A DNA stretch of 9,741 nt, from assembly GCA_030823965.1 (NCBI GenBank), contig JAVBYP010000195.1:1-9741 (forward strand), given 5' to 3'. The notes under the pieces were generated by a model. That model was not told the origin of the DNA. It searched no databases and saw only the letters and a program-made list of their open reading frames with translations. Position numbers and translations under genes: made by a program. Within the stretch, counting starts at the first letter, position 1; each line of letters begins with the position of its first letter. The stretch comes from Sideroxydans sp. (GTDB taxonomy: Bacteria; Pseudomonadota; Gammaproteobacteria; Burkholderiales; Gallionellaceae). Shown one piece after another: positions 6,063 through 9,741 of the stretch.

Positions 6063-6259
6063 CAGATGACTCCTATGAAACGCGCGACCAGCGCGGCGAT
6101 GAGCAACAACACCAACCATCCATAACGCACCATCCAACGCAGAGCCTTTTCCTTGGCCGCATCTTCGGCGTTCGCCTCATCCACCAGTACGCGCACTTTC
6201 TTCAATGCGTGGAGGGCAGTGGAGCGGTCTATGTTCTGTTGAAGACGATCGTCACTCAT
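6062..6259 (-). CDS. Small single-span membrane protein of unknown function
   Basis: A 65-residue protein I do not recognise. Residues 1-44 are hydrophilic and charged (DDRLQQNIDRSTAL, then KKVRVLVDEANAEDAAKEKAL), probably helical. Residues 46-64 (YGWLVLLLIAALVARFIGV) form one membrane helix ending almost at the C-terminus, a tail-anchored layout. It is likely real because it is locked into the operon: its ATG overlaps the apbE stop (ATGA, 4 bases) and its stop overlaps the EIIA start by 1 base. The ribosome site is weak (CGGAA), in keeping with coupling to apbE. The position suggests it might anchor or influence the PTS relay or the ApbE-dependent redox machinery at the inner membrane, but nothing in the sequence proves either. 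Confidence 0.78.
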   Translation of the reverse strand: MSDDRLQQNIDRSTALHALKKVRVLVDEANAEDAAKEKALRWMVRYGWLVLLLIAALVARFIGVI

Positions 6260-7284
6260 TGTTCGACATTCCGTAACGTCTTGCTGTCCGTGAATTCTAG
6301 CCGTTTCTGCATGGCGGCGGTGAGGTGGACCATGCCATCTGCATCAATGAGAAGTGCTTCATCGATTCGCATCTTGTTTGCGGCGCTACGCCAGCCAGCA
6401 TTACCTGCGATGAACACAGGCTTGGAAGATGCATCCGACAACAAGCCGGCATGTTGTCCATGTGTGATGATGGTGACTGCCTGTACACCTTGAACGGGGT
6501 GACCGTTGCGCGGGTCGATGAGATGGCAATAGCGTTTGCCATCCACCTCGAAGTAGCGCTGATAGTCGCCCGAGGTGCCGACCGCCTCGCCATCGCGCAA
6601 TTCCAACGTCGCCAAGGCACCCGGTTTGCGCGGATGTTGGATGCCCACGCGCCACGGACGCTTGCCGTGCGAACCGAGCGCCAGCACATTGCCGCCGATA
6701 TTGATGAGCGTATCGTTGATGCCTTGTTGCTTGAGGATGGTTGCTGCGCGATCTAGCGCATAACCCTTGGCGTATCCACCGAGATCGAGCTTCACATTCT
6801 TGTTCTTGCTTTGCACTTTGGTGACCGAGATCGTCAGGTCACTCATCTGGGGATTCTCCTTCACCAGCGCAGTGATTATTTTTTCATCGGGCAGTACGGC
6901 TTTGAAATCATCTGTCTGGAATCCCCAGGTCTGGATGAGGCCACCGATGGTCGGATTGAACAGACCTTCAGATTGTGATGTGAGTTGCGCTGCGTCTTGC
7001 AGCATCGCTGCTAACTCGGGAGAGACTGTTTGACGCTTGCCTTGCGCGATGGCTGTGTTCAGTGAGCTCAATTCAGAAGGTTTCCACGCGTGTAGCAAGT
7101 CATGCAGACGTTGGAACTCGTGCATCACATCGGCGATGCCCTGCTGGGCACGCGTCTCTTCAACGCCAAACACGGTGACCTCGACCAGTGTGCCGAACAC
7201 ATAGCCCTGCTCCTGATAGATGGGTTCTTTGCCACAGGCGCTGAGCAAGAGGCTCAGCAAGAGCAACACAGCGAAGCGCATCAT
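6256..7284 (-). CDS. apbE: FAD:protein FMN transferase, lipoprotein
   Basis: ApbE splits FAD and attaches FMN to a threonine or serine of exported or membrane redox proteins such as NqrB/NqrC or RnfG/RnfD; none of these targets is in the window. The 342 residues are the usual length. A lipoprotein signal ends in LLSAC (Cys17) with Gly at +2, suggesting the outer membrane. Family motifs: LDLGGYAKGYALDRA (166-180), NIGGNVLALG (195-204), GTSGDYQRYFEVDGKRYCHL (236-255) and IDPRNGHP (256-263). The late metal site reads SDASSKPVFIAG: Asp284 is kept, but the residue four further on, normally Thr or Asp and a Mg ligand, is Lys288. I have a vague memory of similar SKP versions in other betaproteobacteria, so it may mark a subgroup rather than a dead enzyme. 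The start codon overlaps the gshA stop (ATGA) and a second ATG follows at once. Confidence 0.94.
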   Translation of the reverse strand: MMRFAVLLLLSLLLSACGKEPIYQEQGYVFGTLVEVTVFGVEETRAQQGIADVMHEFQRLHDLLHAWKPSELSSLNTAIAQGKRQTVSPELAAMLQDAAQLTSQSEGLFNPTIGGLIQTWGFQTDDFKAVLPDEKIITALVKENPQMSDLTISVTKVQSKNKNVKLDLGGYAKGYALDRAATILKQQGINDTLINIGGNVLALGSHGKRPWRVGIQHPRKPGALATLELRDGEAVGTSGDYQRYFEVDGKRYCHLIDPRNGHPVQGVQAVTIITHGQHAGLLSDASSKPVFIAGNAGWRSAANKMRIDEALLIDADGMVHLTAAMQKRLEFTDSKTLRNVEQ

Positions 7285-8555
7285 TCTGCCGTCAGTTCTT
7301 CCAATTCAAGGGAGGCCGCCAGCATCGCCAGTCGCGCCACCACACCGTAGGCATAGAAGCGGTTGGGCGTATCGTCCGGCGCGCAATCGGGATTGGGCAG
7401 GATGCAGCATTGTTCGAAGGCCAGCGGCTCGAAGCGCATGCCGGGTGCATTCAAGTTCTCATCCACGCCGCGATCGGTATGTACACGGTAGAAACCACCG
7501 ACCACGTAGCGATCGACCATGTACACCACGGGCTCGGCGACTGCGCCGTTCAGGTCTTCAAAGGTATAGACACCTTCTTGCACCAGCACATCGGAGACCT
7601 GCATACCTTCTTTGACGACAGCCATCTTGTTGCGTTGCTTGCGGTTGAGGTCGCGCACTTCGCTGGCATCTTTCACCGACATGATGCCCATACCGTAAGT
7701 ACCTGCATCGGCCTTTACGATGACGAAGGGATCGTGCTTCACGCCATACTCGGCGTACTTGGCGCGCGTCTGTTGCAACACCAAGTCCACCTGTGCGGCC
7801 AGGCATTCTTCACCCGTGCGCTCATGGAAATTCACTTGGTTGCACACGGCGAAATAGGGGTCGATCAACCAAGGATCGATAGACAGGATCTCTGCGAAAC
7901 GTTTGCTCACCTCATGGTATGCCGCGAAATGTTTTGACTTGCGTCGTACATACCAGCCAGCATGTAACGGTGGCAACACGGTCTGTTCCAAGTTCTTCAA
8001 GATGTCCGGCGCACCCGCAGAGAGGTCGTTGTTGAGCAGCACCACGCAGGGGTCGAAGCCTTCCACTCCTAGACGATTGCCTCTGCGCTCCAACGGTTCC
8101 AGCGTGAGCGAGCTACCGTTGGCTAGATCTAATGTTGTAGGCGCGGTGATCTCGGGTAACAGCGAGCCGATACGCACATTCAAACCTGCCTGCCGCAACA
8201 TGAGCGCCAATTGAGCCACGTTCTGTAGATAGAACTGGTTGCGCGTGTGGTTCTCCGGGATGAGCAATACCCCGCGCGCCTCGGGGCACACTTTTTCTAA
8301 GGTGCTTTGTACGGCATGCACGCACAGCGGCAAGAATTCTGGATTGAGATTGTTGAAACCGCCAGGGAACAAATTGGTATCCACAGGTGCCAGCTTGAAT
8401 CCGCTGTTGCGCAGATCGACCGAGCTATAGATGGGCGGTGTGTGCTCCTGCCATTGGGTGCGGAACCAGTGTTCGATAGTCGGCTGTGCGGTGAGGATGC
8501 GTCGCTCCAATTCCAGCAACGGGCCTTTCAATGCGGTGGTGAGATGCGGGACCAT
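7281..8555 (-). CDS. gshA: Glutamate-cysteine ligase, Acidithiobacillus-type GshA
   Basis: Joins L-glutamate and L-cysteine with ATP to give gamma-glutamylcysteine, the first cytoplasmic step of glutathione synthesis. The 424-residue protein belongs, by resemblance, to the GshA family first defined from acidithiobacilli (TIGR02049 type), distinct from the E. coli and plant-type ligases. Recognisable stretches are YSSVDLRNSGFKLAPVDTNL (43-62), FPGGFNNL (63-70), NHTRN (102-106), the ATP-binding-like segment FVIVKADAGTYGMGIMSV (277-294) and FYRVHTDRG (355-363). It heads the operon running through apbE and the PTS genes. gshB, often beside gshA in relatives, is not in the window. The ATG at 8553-8555 gives the expected N-terminus although the ribosome site is weak (GAG). 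Expression probably starts from the TAGAAT promoter about 30 bases upstream. Confidence 0.93.
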   Translation of the reverse strand: MVPHLTTALKGPLLELERRILTAQPTIEHWFRTQWQEHTPPIYSSVDLRNSGFKLAPVDTNLFPGGFNNLNPEFLPLCVHAVQSTLEKVCPEARGVLLIPENHTRNQFYLQNVAQLALMLRQAGLNVRIGSLLPEITAPTTLDLANGSSLTLEPLERRGNRLGVEGFDPCVVLLNNDLSAGAPDILKNLEQTVLPPLHAGWYVRRKSKHFAAYHEVSKRFAEILSIDPWLIDPYFAVCNQVNFHERTGEECLAAQVDLVLQQTRAKYAEYGVKHDPFVIVKADAGTYGMGIMSVKDASEVRDLNRKQRNKMAVVKEGMQVSDVLVQEGVYTFEDLNGAVAEPVVYMVDRYVVGGFYRVHTDRGVDENLNAPGMRFEPLAFEQCCILPNPDCAPDDTPNRFYAYGVVARLAMLAASLELEELTAE

Positions 8556-8580
8556 GGTGTGCTCGAAGGTTGATGAGGGA

Positions 8581-8588
8581 GCATTCTA
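8581..8588 (-). promoter_or_regulatory. Candidate -10 box for the gshA-PTS operon
   Basis: TAGAAT (8588-8583, minus strand) matches the -10 consensus at five of six bases and is followed by GC. It would start transcription near 8576, about 20 bases before the gshA ATG. No good -35 lies 16-18 bases upstream, so an activator or an alternative sigma factor cannot be excluded. Confidence 0.45.
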
Positions 8589-8621
8589 TCTTATTGCATG
8601 GGGCCAGTGAGGGTGTGGCGG

Positions 8622-8632
8622 TGGTAGAATGC
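8622..8632 (+). promoter_or_regulatory. Candidate extended -10 promoter for ybiT
   Basis: TGGTAGAATGC fits an extended -10 (TGnTAnAAT). No recognisable -35 is present, as is usual for extended -10 promoters. Its TAGAATGC is the exact mirror of the gshA -10 box (8588-8581), so the two promoters are back to back 36 bases apart. A start near 8637 would place the whole palindromic element at 8649-8787 in the ybiT leader. Confidence 0.5.
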
Positions 8633-8648
8633 GCCCCTTTTAATTTTC

Positions 8649-8787
8649 CGAATACCGCATAACCGTAGCGAGCAATTGATGGGCAAGGCGCACGGCGCGC
8701 AGAAACCGGAATGTATTTTTATACATGAGGATTTCGAGCTCCGCGCAACGCAGAACATCGATTGCGCAGTAGGTTAGGCGGTATTCG
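8649..8787. repeat. 139-bp imperfect palindromic element with 16-bp inverted ends
   Basis: CGAATACCGCATAACC (8649-8664) mirrors GGTTAGGCGGTATTCG (8772-8787) with a single mismatch. Next inward, GCAATTGATG (8672-8681) faces CATCGATTGC, again with one mismatch. The centre is a perfect hairpin, ATGTAT-TTTT-ATACAT (8711-8726), flanked by GAAACC and GGATTTC. The entire element can therefore fold into one long, bulged hairpin. The style (GGCAAGGCGC, then GGAATGTA, then TACATGAG, then GCGCAACGC) is familiar to me from dispersed intergenic palindromes in beta- and gammaproteobacteria, but I cannot name the family. No coding region or flanking target duplication is evident. It ends one base before the ybiT ribosome site (AAGG). 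Confidence 0.75.
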
Positions 8788-8797
8788 TAAGGCAATC

Positions 8798-9741
8798 ATG
8801 TTATCTACCGCTAATATCACTATGCAGTTCGGGGCGAAGCCCCTGTTCGAGAACGTCTCCGTCAAGTTCGGCGACGGTAATCGTTATGGTTTGATCGGCG
8901 CCAACGGCTGCGGCAAATCCACTTTCATGAAAATCCTTGGTCGCGACTTGGAGCAATCCTCCGGCGAGGTCATGCTCGACAAGACTGAGCGCCTCGGTAA
9001 GTTGCGCCAAGACCAGTTCGCTTACGAAGATAAGCGTGTGTTGGATGTGGTGTTGATGGGACACACCGAAATGTGGGAAGCCATGTCCGAGCGCGATGCG
9101 CTGTATGCCAATCCAGATGCAACTGAAGAAGACTACATGCGCGCTGCCGATCTGGAAGCGACCTTTGCTGAATATGATGGTTACACGGCGGATGCCCGCG
9201 CGGGTGAGTTGTTGCTGGGTCTGGGTATCGACATCTCTTTGCACAATGGCCCGATGAGTGCTGTAGCACCGGGCTTCAAGCTGCGTGTGTTGTTGGCGCA
9301 GGCTTTGTTCTCTAATCCAGACATCTTGCTGCTTGATGAGCCGACCAACAACTTGGACATCAACACCATCCGCTGGTTGGAAGACATCCTCAACGCGCGC
9401 AATTCGACGATGGTCATCATTTCCCATGACCGTCACTTTCTGAACAGCGTGTGTACGCACATGGCGGACTTGGACTTCGGCAAGATCACCGTGTACCCGG
9501 GTAACTACAACGATTACATGTTGGCATCCACTCAGGCGCGTGAGCAACAGTCCTCAGACAATACCAAGGCCAAAGAGAAGGTCGCTGAACTGAAAGCCTT
9601 CGTGGCGCGTTTCTCAGCGAATGCGTCCAAGGCCAAGCAAGCCACTTCGCGCGCACGTCAGATCGACAAGATCAAGATCGAAGACATCAAGCCATCCAGC
9701 CGCCAATACCCGTTCATCCGTTACGAATACGATGAGCGCGA
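8798..9741 (+). CDS. ybiT: ABC-F ribosome-associated ATPase, YbiT type, 3' end beyond window
   Basis: ABC-F proteins bind the ribosomal E site and use ATP to rescue or tune translation; they have two ATPase domains and no membrane part. Present are 314 codons of an expected 530 or so: the first ATPase domain with Walker [10 protein letters not shown] (34-42), the degenerate signature [13 protein letters not shown] where other family members have LSGGQ, Walker [13 protein letters not shown] (near 180), the switch histidine in [10 protein letters not shown], and the start of the interdomain linker, [20 protein letters not shown]. The match to E. coli YbiT is close throughout, starting at [12 protein letters not shown], which fixes the ATG at 8798-8800; AAGG lies 5 bases before it. 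Transcription is divergent from gshA. The second ATPase domain is beyond the window. Confidence 0.95.
   Translation, partial: MLSTANITMQFGAKPLFENVSVKFGDGNRYGLIGANGCGKSTFMKILGRDLEQSSGEVMLDKTERLGKLRQDQFAYEDKRVLDVVLMGHTEMWEAMSERDALYANPDATEEDYMRAADLEATFAEYDGYTADARAGELLLGLGIDISLHNGPMSAVAPGFKLRVLLAQALFSNPDILLLDEPTNNLDINTIRWLEDILNARNSTMVIISHDRHFLNSVCTHMADLDFGKITVYPGNYNDYMLASTQAREQQSSDNTKAKEKVAELKAFVARFSANASKAKQATSRARQIDKIKIEDIKPSSRQYPFIRYEYDER

Noticed and set aside
6063..6137. N-terminal extension of EIIA by 25 codons
   Set aside because: It overlaps the 65-residue gene in another frame and lacks the family's N-terminal strand; the ATG at 6060-6062 has AGGAG at correct spacing.
8801..9547. A 248-codon open frame on the minus strand
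   Set aside because: It is antisense to the ybiT gene, whose plus-strand reading matches the ABC-F family over its full length.

Overview
The window looks like a chromosomal segment of a betaproteobacterium, most likely an autotrophic or metal/sulfur-oxidising member of the Nitrosomonadales/Gallionellaceae type. This is inferred from protein resemblance and gene order, not from a search. The pointers are a GshA of the family first described in acidithiobacilli, an 'incomplete' regulatory phosphotransferase set (EIIA-Man, HPr, EI with no sugar permease), a MetX with betaproteobacterial sequence character, a YbiT-type ABC-F protein and a split YeeE/YedE pair. No phage, integrase, transposase, CRISPR or RNA-gene signal was seen.

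Layout. (1) Bases 1-1077, minus: metX without its last residues, with a regulatory leader at about 1087-1217. I read that leader as a promoter, a SAM-II-type riboswitch pseudoknot and an intrinsic terminator placed directly before the metX ribosome binding site. (2) 1261-1395: inverted copies of a short palindromic (REP-like) repeat. (3) 1427-2369, minus: a glutathione S-transferase of the YibF type, followed 7 bases later by a small GIY-YIG-fold protein. (4) 2432-3454, plus: a good sigma-70-like promoter overlapping an AT-rich inverted repeat, then two overlapping genes for the halves of a YeeE/YedE sulfur-compound transporter. (5) 3451-8555, minus: a tightly packed operon in the order gshA - apbE - 65-residue membrane protein - EIIA-Man - ptsH - ptsI. 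The first four genes overlap by 1-4 bases. Between ptsH and ptsI lies a 210-base palindrome-rich spacer containing another copy of the REP-like repeat. (6) 8556-8797: divergent promoters with mirror-image -10 boxes, then a 139-bp element with 16-bp inverted ends. (7) 8798 to the end, plus: the first half of a ybiT-type ABC-F gene.

How the parts work together. MetX activates homoserine for methionine synthesis, and its leader appears to sense S-adenosylmethionine, the end product. GshA makes gamma-glutamylcysteine for glutathione, which the GST could use. The YeeE/YedE pair probably brings in a reduced sulfur compound. The EI-HPr-EIIA chain is a phosphorelay that signals carbon/energy state rather than importing sugar. 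Its co-transcription with gshA and apbE (a flavin transferase exported as a lipoprotein) links phosphorelay, thiol synthesis and redox-protein maturation in one transcript.

The most noteworthy items are the candidate SAM-II riboswitch with a built-in terminator (this class is known mainly from Alphaproteobacteria), the undescribed small membrane protein in the PTS operon, the repeat-filled ptsH-ptsI gap, the palindromic element in the ybiT leader, and an ApbE with a lysine where the metal-binding threonine/aspartate is expected.
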